Below are positions 1 through 11,929 of a stretch of 64,000 nt of DNA, piece by piece. The position numbers and the translations under genes were made by a program. The first letter of the stretch is position 1; every line of letters starts with the position of its first letter. Source of the stretch: Ampullaceana balthica (taxonomy: Eukaryota > Mollusca > Gastropoda > Lymnaeidae); assembly GCA_944989445.1 (NCBI GenBank), contig CALYLW010000041.1:2224285-2288284 (forward strand), in the 5' to 3' direction. Below the pieces are notes generated by a model. It saw only the letters and a list, made by a program, of their open reading frames with translations, ran no database searches and had not been told where the DNA came from.

Positions 1-63
1 GCTCTCAACAATGTTTTAATATTTTAAAATGGCTCTCAGTTACTACAGGTCTGGCCACCCCTG
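1..63. mobile_element. hAT-like element, one terminus only
   Basis: The segment ends in GGTCTGGCCACCCCTG, the inverse of CAGGGGTGGCCAGACC, which is a typical hAT terminal inverted repeat (CAG..GTGGCCA type). The other end lies outside the window. The next eight bases (64-71, ATCTAGGG) would be the target-site duplication but cannot be checked. Confidence 0.5.
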
Positions 64-89
64 ATCTAGGGTAAGCTTCTTAAATGCAG

Positions 90-940
90 GACCAATATCA
101 GGATAAGTTTGTCAACAACATGGCCAATATCAGGATAAGTTTGTTAACAACATGGCCAATATCTTTATAAGTTTGGTTAACAACATGGCCAATATCAGGA
201 TAAGTTTGTTAACAACATGGAACATATCAGGATAAGTTTGTTAACAACATGGCAAATATCAGGATATGTTTGTTAACAACATGGCCAATATCATTATAAG
301 TTTGTTAACAACATGGCAAATATCAGGATACGTTTGTTAACAACATGGAACATATCAGGATAAGTTTGTTAACAACATGGCCAATATAAGGATAAGTTTT
401 TTAACAACATGGCCAACATCAGGATAAGTTTGTTAACAACATGGAACATATCAGGATAAGTTTGTTAACAACATGGCAAATATCAGGATATGTTTGTTAA
501 CAACATGGCCAATATCAGGATAAGTTTGTTAACAAAATGTCCATAATCAGGATAAATTTATTAAAACATGGTCATATCAGGATGAGTTTGTTAACAACAT
601 GGCCAATATCAGGATAAGTTTTTTTAACAACATGGCCAATATCAGCATAAGTTTGTTAACAAAATGTCCATAATCAGGATAAATTTATTAAAACATGGTC
701 ATATCAGGATGAGTTTGTAAATAACATGGCCATTATCAGGATAAGTATGTTAAAACATACCAGCCATCAAGATAAGTAATTTGTTAACACCATAGAAGTC
801 ACCAGGATAAGCTTTTTTAATAACGTGGCCGCCACTGGGATAACTTTGCTAACAACACTTCAGTCAAGAGGATGCTTTCGTTAATAATACTTTTGTCATG
901 AGGATGCGTTTGTTGACAACATCGCAGTTGAAGATGATAA
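90..940. repeat. 32-bp minisatellite array
   Basis: The unit is 32 bp: TTAACAACATGGCCAATATC followed by AGGATAAGTTTG. It is regular from about 90 to 730, then decays to about 940. A four-unit block containing AAAATGTCCATAATCAGG recurs 127 bp apart (534 and 661), so a higher-order amplification was laid over the basic unit. Short ORFs across the region are not credible genes. Confidence 0.92.
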
Positions 941-944
941 TTTC

Positions 945-2740
945 TTTTCGTCGATCTGATGATTAGAATGTTTCTTAACGAATGCAAGATGTGTAGCCGT
1001 GTGATTGAAAATTCCGCAGAAGATGTGAAGATAATGACTTTTCTACCTCCCCTCTCGTGAAACTTTGGCATATGAGGCAGAAAACCGACTAGTCTTTGAA
1101 TGTCGTGTAAAGGGCCATTTAGATAATTGAATGGTTTCCCGTGATGGTTTGCGTTAGTCTACACGGAGCTCCCTCGCACTAGCCTCGGTTAGATAGTTTT
1201 TAATGCTTTTTTTTTACTCCTGGAAAGTGGCGTGACTAGGGAAGAAAGAACCATCGCCTTTTTATTGACATAACTAAATATCGCATTTTCCGCACAAATG
1301 ATTTTTGCGACAGATGGTCGACAACCAACGAAATAAGGGGAGGAAATCAAATGTTGGATCATGATAAAAATGTAATCTGTAATCAACACGGTTTTATCAC
1401 AGGAATCTATGTCAGAATCATATATCGATGCTATTGGTGATGTGTTTTTTGTTCTCCGAGCTTATATACACAAATAGACAACACCAAATTACAATTAAAA
1501 CACCTGATTAATTAATTAATTTTTTTATTAAAATTAAGAATTTAACGACAATGATGTTTTCTAAATATCACAGTCACAGATTGTATTATTAAAGACGGTA
1601 ATTTTTGTAATTATACCATTATTCCTTAGTGACATATGTTATAGCGTAATTAAATATTCTTGCGTTACATGATGTGACAAAAAAACTAATGAGCAACTTA
1701 TTAATTTACGTCACTCACTACCTGTCAACGCCAGCTACAACTTCACTGCATTGCTCCCGTCACGACGCTCTCGACGATCCCCGACTTCACCCAACCCCAC
1801 CAACACATGCACTCGGCTACCCTCGCTAATGAGCTCACAAGCTGATCACACCCTCGCGACCGTAAACATCTCTATGTGCTCCGTACCGGCTTTCAGTCCG
1901 TGTTTATTTGTTGCTTGGGTTCCGCTACAAGAATTCCTTCCATGTTCTTTCATAGTCTGAGCCTGAGCGCATCATCTTCTCCCCTTCCCCCCCACACTAA
2001 AATATTTGTTACACAGGTACAACGGTAATCCCGGTGGTTCTAAATTCTTGACAGTGTAACAAAATACTAAATTATTATTTATGAATGGTAGAACACCATA
2101 CACCAGTTCTACACGGACCTAGAACCAGCAACTATTTATGGGTGAGATTCATTCATTTATACACTAGCGCTTGCAATCTTAACACAATTGAGATGAGAAT
2201 AGCATAGTTATATATTAAGTTCAAAGAAAGTAAACATAACGCCCGTTGCCAAATAAACCCCATACAAGATATTAATGGAATACAAAATTTGGTTTCCTGA
2301 TTCCGTGTACTAAAGGCAGAACTATGAAAAAAAGTAAAACAAAAAGAGCCATAAAAATATATTAACATCATAGCTCCGACTCAGGCAAATCCGGATTCCG
2401 GTCATTTTTACTCGGTCTGTGTTTAAGACATGACGTGCAAATGTGTCTTCTGTACTGAACTACACGTTTACCTGACATTGTGAACAGACATAACAAACGT
2501 TTGCTAATAACATTTTTTTGCTTTTTGCCGAGACCTTACAATTTTTCATCCATTTCTGAGAAGTGAAACAAAAGCCACTGGCTAAATATTTATTAGTGTA
2601 TTGTATTCTATCAGTTTGATTATTACACTCATGCCTTTGATCTACGATGGGATTCAAGAAAGCGGCAGTGGATGCAAAGTAATTAGAGGTGAATGAACAC
2701 GGGTGGGGGAGGGGGGAAATTAACTGTATCTCAGCTACAA
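945..2740. other. Unique AT-rich intergenic sequence
   Basis: No convincing exon, repeat array or element end was recognised. A GC-richer patch around 1740-1960 has a 69-codon ORF without recognisable domain or splice context. Confidence 0.5.
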
Positions 2741-2999
2741 CTCAAGGTGTGATGAGGAGGGTGTGGGGAGCGTGTGAGGAGGTAGTGTGTGGGGAGGGTG
2801 TGGAGAGCGTGTGAGTTTTAAAGACACATTTGGTGCTTTTATCTGTTGCTTTAATTAAAAACATGGCCAGGTGAATGACATGAAAACGAGGCTGAGGTAC
2901 ATGCCAGATGAGCACGTGGATAAGCCGAGTATTAAACTGAGATTTGGGGGGAAATAGAAAGGGGCGGGGAGCATGGGGAACTAGATCAGATGCATGGCT

Positions 3000-3285
3000 G
3001 ACGTGTAACAGGGGCGGAATCTGGGTAGGGACATCCATCCGTGTTATATCGGCGAAGGTAGGGTAGGGTGTTACAGAGGCATCGTTAGGGTGGTAACATC
3101 CGTTTTCAGAAGCGGATTCTGAGTAACGACACATATACATAATACAGAGGCGGAATCTGGATCGGGACGAACATTCGTGTAGCAGAGATGGAGTCATGGA
3201 AGGGACAGCCATCCATAATACAGAGGAGGTGGAATCTTGGTGGGGACATCCATCAGTGCCACACGAGAGGAGTCATGCACCCAAC
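3000..3285. repeat. Degenerate GGGACATCCATCC-type repeat
   Basis: The phrase GGGACATCCATCCGTG (near 3027) recurs as diverged versions near 3163, 3202 and 3243, each near CAGAG and GGAATCT motifs. Spacing is irregular, so this is an old or scrambled minisatellite. The 156-codon minus-strand ORF over it follows from the repeat. Confidence 0.5.
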
Positions 3286-3482
3286 CGTGTCATGGCTCAA
3301 GTTCAAACCTACGCCAGAAAACGGCAGGGGATTGTTGTGAGAGTTTGTATTGTTGGTATGTTGGGGGGGGGGAGGCGCAACCCGAGTCTCCGTATAAACA
3401 AGTAAACTTCCCAAATATAAAAGCCATGGAACACAAAATGGCACGACTAATACTGTAGTTTAGTGCATCGAGTTCCATGATG

Positions 3483-3805
3483 CGTAGGGGGGCATAGTGC
3501 TTAGCGCGGCGGGGTGCGTAGTGTGCGTATGGTTATGGAGGCGAAGGGTGGCAGAGTGCTTAGGGTGGCAGAGTGCGTAGGGTGGTGGGGTGCGTAGGGT
3601 TATGGAGGCGAAGGGTGGCAGAGTGCTTAGGGTGGCAGTGTGTGTAGGGTGGCGGGGTGCGTAGGGTTATGGAGGCGTAGGGTAACAGAGAAGCGTAGGG
3701 TTGTGGGGGCGTAGGGTGGCAGAGTGCGTAGGGTTGTGGGGGCGTAGGGTGGCAGAGTGCGAAGGGTGACAGGGTGCGTAGGGTTATGGCTATGGGGCGC
3801 AGGAT
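3483..3805. repeat. G-rich minisatellite (GTAGGGTGGCAGAGTGC)
   Basis: Irregular units of about 17 bp built from GTAGGGTGGCAGAGTGC and GTAGGGTTATGGAGGC recur through the block. Longer composites of about 100 bp are also visible. All G-rich units lie on the plus strand, so G-quadruplex potential is strand-biased. Confidence 0.85.
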
Positions 3806-3839
3806 GACGTAATGTACTCCAAGAGAGTAAATCATTTCA

Positions 3840-5085
3840 AATTTTCTTTCAAATTAATTTTTCTTCTTGACACATCTTTAAATTTCTCCCTTTTTTATTA
3901 CTCTAGACTCTAGACTCTAACATTGTAACGTCTACCGTCATTATCTTGCTCAATCTGATGAGCAATCATGTAAATATTCTACACATGTTTTCATTGATTG
4001 TCTTCTCTGGTCTATCTTAGACTTTCCACGCTTACGTTTTAACGCCATATATAAAAGAGAATTAATTTTTAATTTGTAATGAATTCCAAAAGGAATTAAA
4101 ATTATTTTTAAATGACACTATATTTTTTCATAGCTTTTACTTCGTTTGTTTTAGTTATTTACGATTTGTTGCTTGGCACTTTTCAGGACACCTTGAAGAA
4201 ATTGAAAAGTGATTAAGGATATCAACAAAATTAAAGCTATGCAGATATAATTCCAAATAGCATCTTGAAAGATAAAGTAATCTGCATACTTGGAGAGTAG
4301 TGGCAAATGATAGGTAAGTACTGAAATACTACACGAATAGATTCCTCTCATTTAAGCTATATTTGCAGAGCGTGTACAATGCATTCAATTATTTCAATGT
4401 AAATAAACATCAGACGCACCATGAACAGGCAAGACTGTCGCTATTTGCTCGAATGTAAATGCAGTGGTTTTAAAAAATTAAAGATTTTCCGACAGCAGAC
4501 CGAGGTTTTAATTCCCTCAATGATCCCCGAGAGAATTTCCGTCAACTTTTCAACTGCGCTTAGCTAGCTCTTGATTTATAGCCAGCAAGAGTTGAACGCA
4601 AATAACAATGGCATTTACTTTTATTTTTTTTTAAATTAATGGATTTATAATTTAAGATTAATTATTATAAATATCTTTAACTTGATTAAATCGTGATGCT
4701 TACGTAGTTTTTCTACTTTCATAGATGAAAGTATACGTAGAATTTGACCGATTTCCTTTGATACAACCATAAGAAATAGTTAGGCAACACTCATTGTCTT
4801 CCCGGAAGTTGTGGATTTCTTAATACGTAAAATAGAAAAATGAAATGATTGACTGGTCAATTTGAGGAATTTCTGTTAGTTTAACACATGGCATAGTTGA
4901 TTGATGGGTTACATGTGATGTTCGCAGCCCGTTAATCCATCTCTGTCATCAAAGCGATGTCCAACCACTGCATCATGCTGTGATTCATTAAATATACATC
5001 AATGAATAATGGACTGAAGGTCTGCAAACATCAGATCTTTTGCGTTGCTAGCAGGTTTACTCTGTAGGTTTTGTTGGCCCTCTCA
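3840..5085. other. AT-rich sequence with one hydrophobic minus-strand ORF
   Basis: Mostly plain AT-rich sequence. The minus strand at 4351-4151 encodes 66 residues with one strongly hydrophobic stretch (NYICIALILLISLITFQFLQ). It could be a membrane-segment exon, since a pyrimidine tract and AG precede part of it, but no family was identified and AT-rich DNA often encodes such stretches by chance. Confidence 0.3.
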
Positions 5086-5090
5086 ACCTC

Positions 5091-5248
5091 CCTCTCACTC
5101 TCTCTCTCTCTCTCTCACACTCTCTCTCTCACTCTCTCTCTCACTCTCTCTCACTATCTCTCTCTCTCTCACTCTCTCTCTCACTCTCTCTCCCTCTCTC
5201 TTTATTTCTCTCTCTCTCTCTCTCTCTAGCTCTCTATCTTTCTCTCGA

Positions 5249-5280
<32 letters not shown>

Positions 5281-5400
5281 ACTCTCTCTCACTATCTCTC
5301 TCTCACTCTCTCTCACTCTCTCTCTCTCCCTCTCTCTATATTTCTCTCTCTCTCTAGCTCTAAATCTTTCTCTCGATCTCTTTCTCTCTCTCTCTCTCTT

Positions 5401-5448
<48 letters not shown>

Positions 5449-5453
5449 TCTCA
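5091..5453. repeat. CT/GA low-complexity tract with internal duplication
   Basis: A 360-bp run of CT dinucleotides is interrupted by A, AG and TTT. A recognisable interruption block (TCTAGCTCT..ATCTTTCTCTCGATC) occurs near 5225 and again near 5355, about 133 bp apart, so the tract grew partly by duplication of a larger block. Long ORFs on both strands are artefacts. Confidence 0.95.
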
Positions 5454-5748
5454 TTGTGTTTATAAATTATGCATTATGTAATGTCATTTGATTTTTTAAA
5501 AAATAATTTATTTCATCTATCATTTGTATACGCATATAGTATATGTGAATCTATTGGTATTCTATGCTATAAAAAGTTACGTGAATGCATTCAATGTATC
5601 CCATTATGAATTCATTTATTCCTGATCAGTTTTGTCAAATATAAAGGGAACAAAATCAAAAACAAAGAATACGTATATGAAATATGTAAATTCATTGGTA
5701 TGTTATACTTAACATTGCACCTGTTGTATTTCTGACCTGGACATTTGC

Positions 5749-5944
5749 ACGGTTCAAGCGTCTTGTATACCGTTCTGAATTCAATATAGTACTTAGAGGG
5801 GAAGGTCATCACAAAACACAAGGAAACAAAATATTGGAGATCAGCACTAGCAACGTTCGACACATTTATAGCACCATATTCATCTGAACCATCTCTGTCC
5901 ATCGAACGAAATGAACTCAAGAAAAACTTCATAGCCGCTAGGAA
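5749..5944 (-). other. Possible unrecognised exon (weak)
   Basis: On the minus strand a pyrimidine-rich stretch ending TTCCTAG at about 5941 looks like a splice acceptor, and CCAG followed by GTCAGA near 5740 looks like a donor. One frame opens GYEVFLEFISFDGQRWF, which has the feel of a CUB-type beta strand, but it stops soon after. Another frame is open for 106 codons. The two cannot be joined without a frameshift, so this is at best a decayed exon and may be chance. Confidence 0.2.
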
Positions 5945-6100
5945 TTAAAGCAACCAGTTGAAAGCTTCCTGCAGTGTTTCTGAGCAAAATTTTATCTGTT
6001 GTCTATCATGAACTGCTTCCTTGGAGGTTTACACTAAATAAGAAAAGGTGGGGGGGGGGTATGGATTTTGTAAGAGGGGTGGGAATAATTTTATATAAAT

Positions 6101-6165
<65 letters not shown>

Positions 6166-6183
6166 TATATATATATATATATG
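6101..6183. repeat. (CA)n-(TA)n compound microsatellite
   Basis: A run of about ten CA units passes directly into a TA run of roughly 60 bp. Confidence 0.97.
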
Positions 6184-6199
6184 CATACATACATACGCA

Positions 6200-6770
6200 T
6201 ATAACAGATGTCACCTCCTGAAAAAAACTCTATTTTATGTGCCTTTCTGACAGCAAGTTTACTTTACTATACGCTAATTGAAACAATTAACGACGGCTAA
6301 TATTAATTTATTTTTAAAAATTCTAATTGCAAGGATTAAGCTGATGCCAGATTTTCTGACATTTCCAAACAACAAATGGGGCTACAAGACTACAAGCCGG
6401 TGCAGGTTTTTTTCTGTGAGAATATGTAAAAACGCGCGTTAGGTTTATCAACAGGAAATTATCCTTCATCTTTTTAACGGCAATCGGGCATCCCCATATT
6501 AAAGAATAGGTATCAATTTGTTTATACAGTTGGAGGAAAATAGGATGAAGTTTTTTAATTTTTTGTTGGGTGCATCGGAAATGAAAGAGCCAAAGAAATT
6601 ATGAGAGATTACGGTAGCATTGCCTATTTAAGACAGATGCCAATTTTCACTTTAAGATTCGTAAGTCCGTTTTCAAAATTACATACGCCTTTGGAAAGTT
6701 GCAGAGCATCCATTTTTGTCAAATTTTACAGGCTACAAGCACAGATATCCATATCAAAATTTGCTTTATG
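6200..6770. other. Unique sequence, nothing recognised
   Basis: AT-rich sequence between a microsatellite and the large 45-bp array. No exon or element end was seen. Confidence 0.5.
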
Positions 6771-6772
6771 GC

Positions 6773-9030
6773 CATAGGTTTGGTTTAGACTTTAGACTTA
6801 GGTTTACACTTTTTGGCCTTAGTTTGGTTTAGACTTTACACTTGGGTTCACACTTTATGGCCTTAGGTTTGGTTTAGACTTTAGACTTGGGTTCACACTT
6901 TATGGCCTTAGGCTTGGTTTAGACTTTAGACTTAGGTTCACACTTTATGGCCTTAGGTTTGGTTTAGACTTTAGACTTGGGTTCACACTTTATGGCCTTA
7001 GGTTTGGTTTAGACTTTAGACTTGGGTTCACACTTTATGGCCTTAGGTTTGGTTTAGACTTTAGACTTAGGTTCACACTTTATGGCCTTAGGTTTGGTTT
7101 AGACTTTAGACTTACGTTCACACTTTATGGCCTTAGGTTTGGTTTAGACTTTAGACTTAGGTTTACACTTTATGGCCCTAGGTTTGGTTTAGACTTTAGA
7201 CTTAGGTTCACACTTTATGGCCTTAGGTTTGGTTTAGACTTTAGACTTAGGCTCACACTTTATGGCCTTAGGTTTGGTTTAGACTTTAGACTTAGGTTCA
7301 CACTTTATGGCCTTAGGTTTGGTTTAGACTTTAGACTTAGGTTCACACTTTATGGCCTTAGGTTTGGTTTAGACTTTAGACTTGGGTTCACACTTTATGG
7401 CATTAGGTTTGGTTTAGACTTTAGACTTAGGTTCACACTTTATGGCCTTAGGCTTGGTTTAGACTTTAGACTTAGGTTTACACTTCATGGCCCTAGGTTT
7501 GGTTTAGACTTTAGATTTAGGTTCACACTTTATGGCCTTATGTTTGGTTTAGACTTTAGACTTAGGCTCACACTTTATGGCCTTAGGTTTGGTTTAGACT
7601 TTAGACTTAGGTTCACACTTTATGGCCTTAGGTTTGGTTTAGACTTTAGACTTGGGTTCACACTTTATGGCCTTAGGTTTGGTTTAGACTTTAGACTTAG
7701 GTTCACACTTTATGGCCTTAGGTTTGGTTTAGACTTTAGACTTAGGTTCACACTTTATGGCCTTAGGTTTGGTTTAGACTTTAGACTTGGGTTCACACTT
7801 TATGGCCTTAGGTTTGGTTTAGACTTTAGACTTGGGTTCACACTTTATGGCCTTAGGTTTGGTTTAGACTTTAGACTTAGGTTCACACTTTATGGCCTTA
7901 GGTTTGGTTTAGACTTTAGACTTAGGTTCACACTTTATGGCCTTAGGTTTGGTTTATACTTTAGACTTAGGTTTACACTTTATGGCCCTAGGTTTGGTTT
8001 AGACTTTAGACTTAGGTTCACACTTTATGGCCTTAGGTTTGGTTTAGACTTTAGACTTAGGCTCACACTTTATGGCCTTAGGTTTGGTTTAGACTTTAGA
8101 CTTAGGTTCACACTTTATGGCCTTAGGTTTGGTTTAGACTTTAGACTTAGGTTCACACTTTATGGCCTTAGGTTTGGTTTAGACTTTAGACTTAGGTTCA
8201 CACTTTATGGCCTTAGGTTTGGTTTAGACTTTAGACTTGGGTTCACACTTTATGGCCTTAGGTTTGGTTTAGACTTTAGACTTAGGTTCACACTTTATGG
8301 CCTTAGGTTTGGTTTAGACTTTAGACTTAGGTTCACACTTTATGGCCTTAGGTTTGGTTTAGACTTTAGACTTGGGTTCACACTTTATGGCCTTAGGTTT
8401 GGTTTAGACTTTAGAATTAGGTTTACACTTTATGGCATTATGTTTGGTTTAGACTTTAGACTTAGGTTTACACTTTATGGCCTTAGGTTTGGTTTAGACT
8501 TTAGACTTAGGCTCACACTTTATGGCCTTAGGTTTGGTTTAGAATTTAGACTTAGGTTCACACTTTATGGCCTTATGTTTGGTTTAGACTTTAGACTTAG
8601 GTTCACACTTTATTGCCTTAGGTTTGTTTTAGACTTTAGACTTAGGTTCACACTTTATGGCCTTAGGTTTGTTTTTGACTTTAGACTTAGGTTCACACTT
8701 TATGGCCTTAGGTTTGGTTTAGACTTTAGACTTAGGTTCACACTTTATGGCCTTAGGTTTGGTTTAGACTTTAGACTTAGGTTCACACTTTATCGCATTG
8801 GTTTCGTGGTTTTAGATCTTGACTGGCCCTTAAATGGCCTTAGGTTTGGTTTAGACTTTAGACTTATGTTCACACTTTATCGCATTGGTTTCGTGGTTTT
8901 AGATCTTGACTGGCCCTTAAATGGCCTTAGGTTTGGTTTAGACTTTAGACTTATGTTCACACTTTATCGCATTGGTTTCGTGGTTTTAGATCTTGACTGG
9001 CCTTAATGGCATAGGTTTGGTTTAGACCTA
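6773..9030. repeat. Large 45-bp satellite-like array with 87-bp higher-order end
   Basis: About 45 copies of a 45-bp unit, read as TTAGGTTTGGTTTAGACTTT then AGACTTAGGTTCACACTTTA then TGGCC. Spacing is almost indel-free after a single-base loss near 6820. Marker variants (GTTTACAC..CCCTAGG followed two units later by GCTCACAC) recur at 7161, 7476 and 7971, offsets of 7 and 11 units, showing block amplification. At the right end the period changes to 87 bp (8794, 8881, 8968) by adding a 42-bp segment with ATTGGTTTCGTGGTTTTAG. Because 45 is divisible by three, one frame stays open for 488 codons; there is no sign that it is a gene. Confidence 0.95.
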
Positions 9031-10900
9031 GGTTTTCACTTTAAGATTCAGTTGTGAAATAACTGGTTTGTTCGACAATAGGTCCATACAATTTTGTGGA
9101 AATATTACCTGGTTTTGTGGGAGTAAAGGTCGTTGTTTTCGGAAGGTGTTTGCCTGGGCTTATTTCCGGTAATGACTTGGGTTGACATGGTAACGCTACA
9201 AGGTAATGGTCATGTTTAGCACGCTATTGGCCAGAGTAATGTTGAGAAGTCTTGTGGAGGTCTCGATACACAATTTTAAATATATAAACATACAAACTAT
9301 TTAGCCATTTTAATTTTCTAGGTTTCCGATGTCAGAGAGTTAAGTCATAAGTATTCGGAATTTTAAAAAAGTGTTCTTGCATTTCTTTCATTTCTTGTTT
9401 AGAGTTTAATCAATGGTGCCATCTTGATCTAATGGAAAGAAACTGTTTTTTGTTTCTTCAAAGTTTAGTATTTTAAATTTATTTTAATTTCTAGAAAGCA
9501 TCATTTATTTCTTCTGTTAAGTGGTTACGTCACTTTTGGGGCTTTCCCCATCACTTTTCCAACCAGTTTTTCTACCTTTTTTCAAACCATTTTCCAAATA
9601 TTTTTCCCACCAGTATTGGAAATAGTATTCATACTAGTTTTCCCATCAGTTGTTCCTTTTATTTTTTATTTTTGTAACTCATTTAAATGTTTTAGTGTCT
9701 TGTACATTTTCCATTTTTAAAGAAAAATTTCTTGACCTAATTAGGAGGAGAAATTCTAATAGTCGCTGTCCATCTCGCTGTGGAATTCATTTCAATGATC
9801 CTGTATCACGAGAGGCAAAAGTCGCCTAAACGTTTCTCTTAGGGGCATTTGCTCAATGTTGAGGTGCGAGAGTTTTAATAGCACGTATCGTTTAAAGTTT
9901 AAATGGTTGAGATCTCCGGTGAGGGTTGGCGCTTTCCATCACACACACGTGTGAACTTCAGGCGTGGTGAATGGGGGCGGGGGGGGGATGCTCTTGAGTT
10001 TACCTGTGCTCACGGTTTAGTGGGCCCCATTAATTGTAGTGTGGACTCAACAAGGAGGCGGGGTGATTAACGTGGGAGATAGCCGCATGATTGAACTGCT
10101 CATTCGGGTGCTAACTTCCCCCTTGTGTTTTTTATGCCACTTACATACACTGCCAGGATTCTCACACTTTTGCGGTAGGTCGCCCATTTAAAAATCCCTA
10201 CAGAAACCTTTATTAAGATTATTACTTTAAACTTTAAAGCATCCGATTCCTATAAGACTTTTACTTGTTAAATGTATCGAATAAATCACAAATCCAAGAT
10301 TAATGTCAAGGTATACCGTTCGGTTACATTATAACATTATAACCTATATTAACGAAACTAAATATATATTGAGAAATACTTTATTCTGCGTTTTGGATTA
10401 TATCATGAATTTTAAAAAAAGGAACAGAAGAAATGTCTTTATTAAATGTGTTTATTTCACGAAGCTGTTATTGTTTTAAACAGCTTTTAATTATCAATTT
10501 AAAAAAAAAGAAATTCATTCACTTCCATATTAGTACCTACAACTCAGAATCGGGACTCTTTCCTGGCCATCAGCAACAAGAGATGAACAGCAAGTTCCGG
10601 TGCAGATTCAAAAAATTGAAAATTATCAGCTGCATGTGATGGATTAGCTAATTATTTTACCATAGAAATCCATGTCCACATGTCATTAGCCAAAAATATC
10701 TGCAATGCTTCATAATAAAAATCTTTTTATCCAGTGATATTCTAATAATTGAAAATGTCATTTGATGAAGTCGGAAATCCATGGAGGAGTTAATTTTTTT
10801 GAAACATGAACTGGGGCTTTCTAAGTTTTTAAAAAATGTGTATGGGAAAATGTGTGTGGGGGGAGGGGGGGGGCTAGTCTACTAAGTAGAGCTTTAAGAT
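9031..10900. other. Unique intergenic sequence
   Basis: No credible exon. It contains a G-rich run near 9975-9990, the palindrome CACACACGTGTG near 9941 and a G-rich run at 10857-10873. Nothing else was recognised. Confidence 0.5.
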
Positions 10901-10904
10901 CTCG

Positions 10905-11235
10905 TGTGTATTGTGACTTACGAAGCAACAGACGACGGACGGAGTGACAGACAACGTAATTAGTGACATACGAAAGACAGAGTGACATACAACGGACGGA
11001 GTGATAGACAGCTTAAGAAGTGACAAACGGAGTGACGGAAAACGTAAAGAGTGACGTACGACGGAGAGAATGACAGAAAACGTAAATAGTGACATACGAC
11101 GGACGGAGTGAAGGAAAACGTAAAGAGTGACGTACGTCAGATGGAGTGACGGAAAACGTAAGGAGTGACATACGACGGACGGAGTGACCAACAACTTAAA
11201 GAATGACATACGACAGACGGAGTGACAGATGTAAG
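10905..11235. repeat. 38-bp minisatellite
   Basis: The core GAGTGACGGAAAACGTAAAG recurs with AACGTAA at 11041, 11079, 11117 and 11155, exactly 38 bp apart, with decayed copies on both sides. Most units carry GTGACRTACGACGGACGG. Two-strand ORFs here are by-products. Confidence 0.92.
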
Positions 11236-11239
11236 ACAG

Positions 11240-11750
11240 AGCGAGAGATACGAATGGCGAATTTCACGAACAAACAGAGATCCGCGAGGAGTCAATTATA
11301 TTTCCTTTGTGGCCTGGGACTGTGTCCGTAGGCTGTCATGCTGGAGACGTCATCTCAAACTTAAGTGTTATCGATCTGAGAGAGAAGGGAGACTATCTGG
11401 GGCCTCGCAACATCGATAACTGCATTGTGATAAACAAGGTAGAGTTGGTTGTTTTTTTTTGGGGGGGGGGAGCACAACTCTTAGTTTCATGACATGACAG
11501 TAAATGTGCACCAAAACTTAACAGCCAGGCTTGTTTGTCAAAGAAATATTAAGTACGCGGTCAGCCGATAAGATGTGGGGGGGGGGCAGGGGGCAGATTA
11601 AAAATTATCACCCTCTACCTCCCCCTCTACCTACTCAAATCTCACTGTTAATCATCACATCACTCCAACATACGTAACTAACCCCCCTCCCCACGTATTC
11701 TTTTTTTCTACTCCCATAACCTTTTTTCGAGGTCGGATGGGGTTCTAATG
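11240..11750. other. Mixed unique sequence with G runs
   Basis: G homopolymers occur at about 11460-11470 and 11576-11586. The 11222-11492 ORFs show no recognisable domain. Confidence 0.4.
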
Positions 11751-11754
11751 TTTC

Positions 11755-11920
11755 CATTAGAACATTCTCGGGCTTAGTAGACCTTGGCGGCGCCCATCCC
11801 TCTCCAGGTCAGCGGAGGACTTTCTTAGCGTTAGTCATTCATCAACATTTTATAGTGGCTTTAAAGTGGGCTCGATCCCGTGCCCCTCAGCTTGTAAGCC
11901 GATTGCACTATAAACTTTGC
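11755..11920 (-). mobile_element. tRNA-derived SINE (copy 1)
   Basis: On the minus strand there is a pol III A box (TAGTGCAATCGG, 11910-11899) and, about 30 bp on, a perfect B box (GGGATCGAGCCC, 11879-11868). The linker reads like a tRNA anticodon arm. The body probably extends towards about 11755. Only the tRNA-like head is firm. It does not look like a functional tRNA gene because the acceptor stem is not closed. Confidence 0.6.
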
Positions 11921-11929
11921 TTTTATTAA

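Noticed and set aside
90..940. CRISPR-like array (regular 32-bp period)
   Set aside because: There are no unique spacers; the whole unit is repeated, and the context is eukaryotic.
2742..3212. 156-codon minus-strand ORF rich in Pro, His and Ser
   Set aside because: It overlaps degenerate G-rich repeats and has no domain, signal or splice context.
5045..5491. Ser/Leu-rich and Arg/Glu-rich ORFs over the CT tract
   Set aside because: Pure translation of a CT/GA microsatellite.
7540..9006. 488-codon open frame
   Set aside because: It is the 45-bp array read in one frame. The Met comes from a single AGG-to-ATG change within a unit, there is no signal, splice site or non-repeat domain, and absence of stops is expected from the unit.
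11868..11899. Functional tRNA gene
   Set aside because: A and B boxes are present, but there is no closed acceptor stem or clear anticodon arm; a SINE head explains it better.
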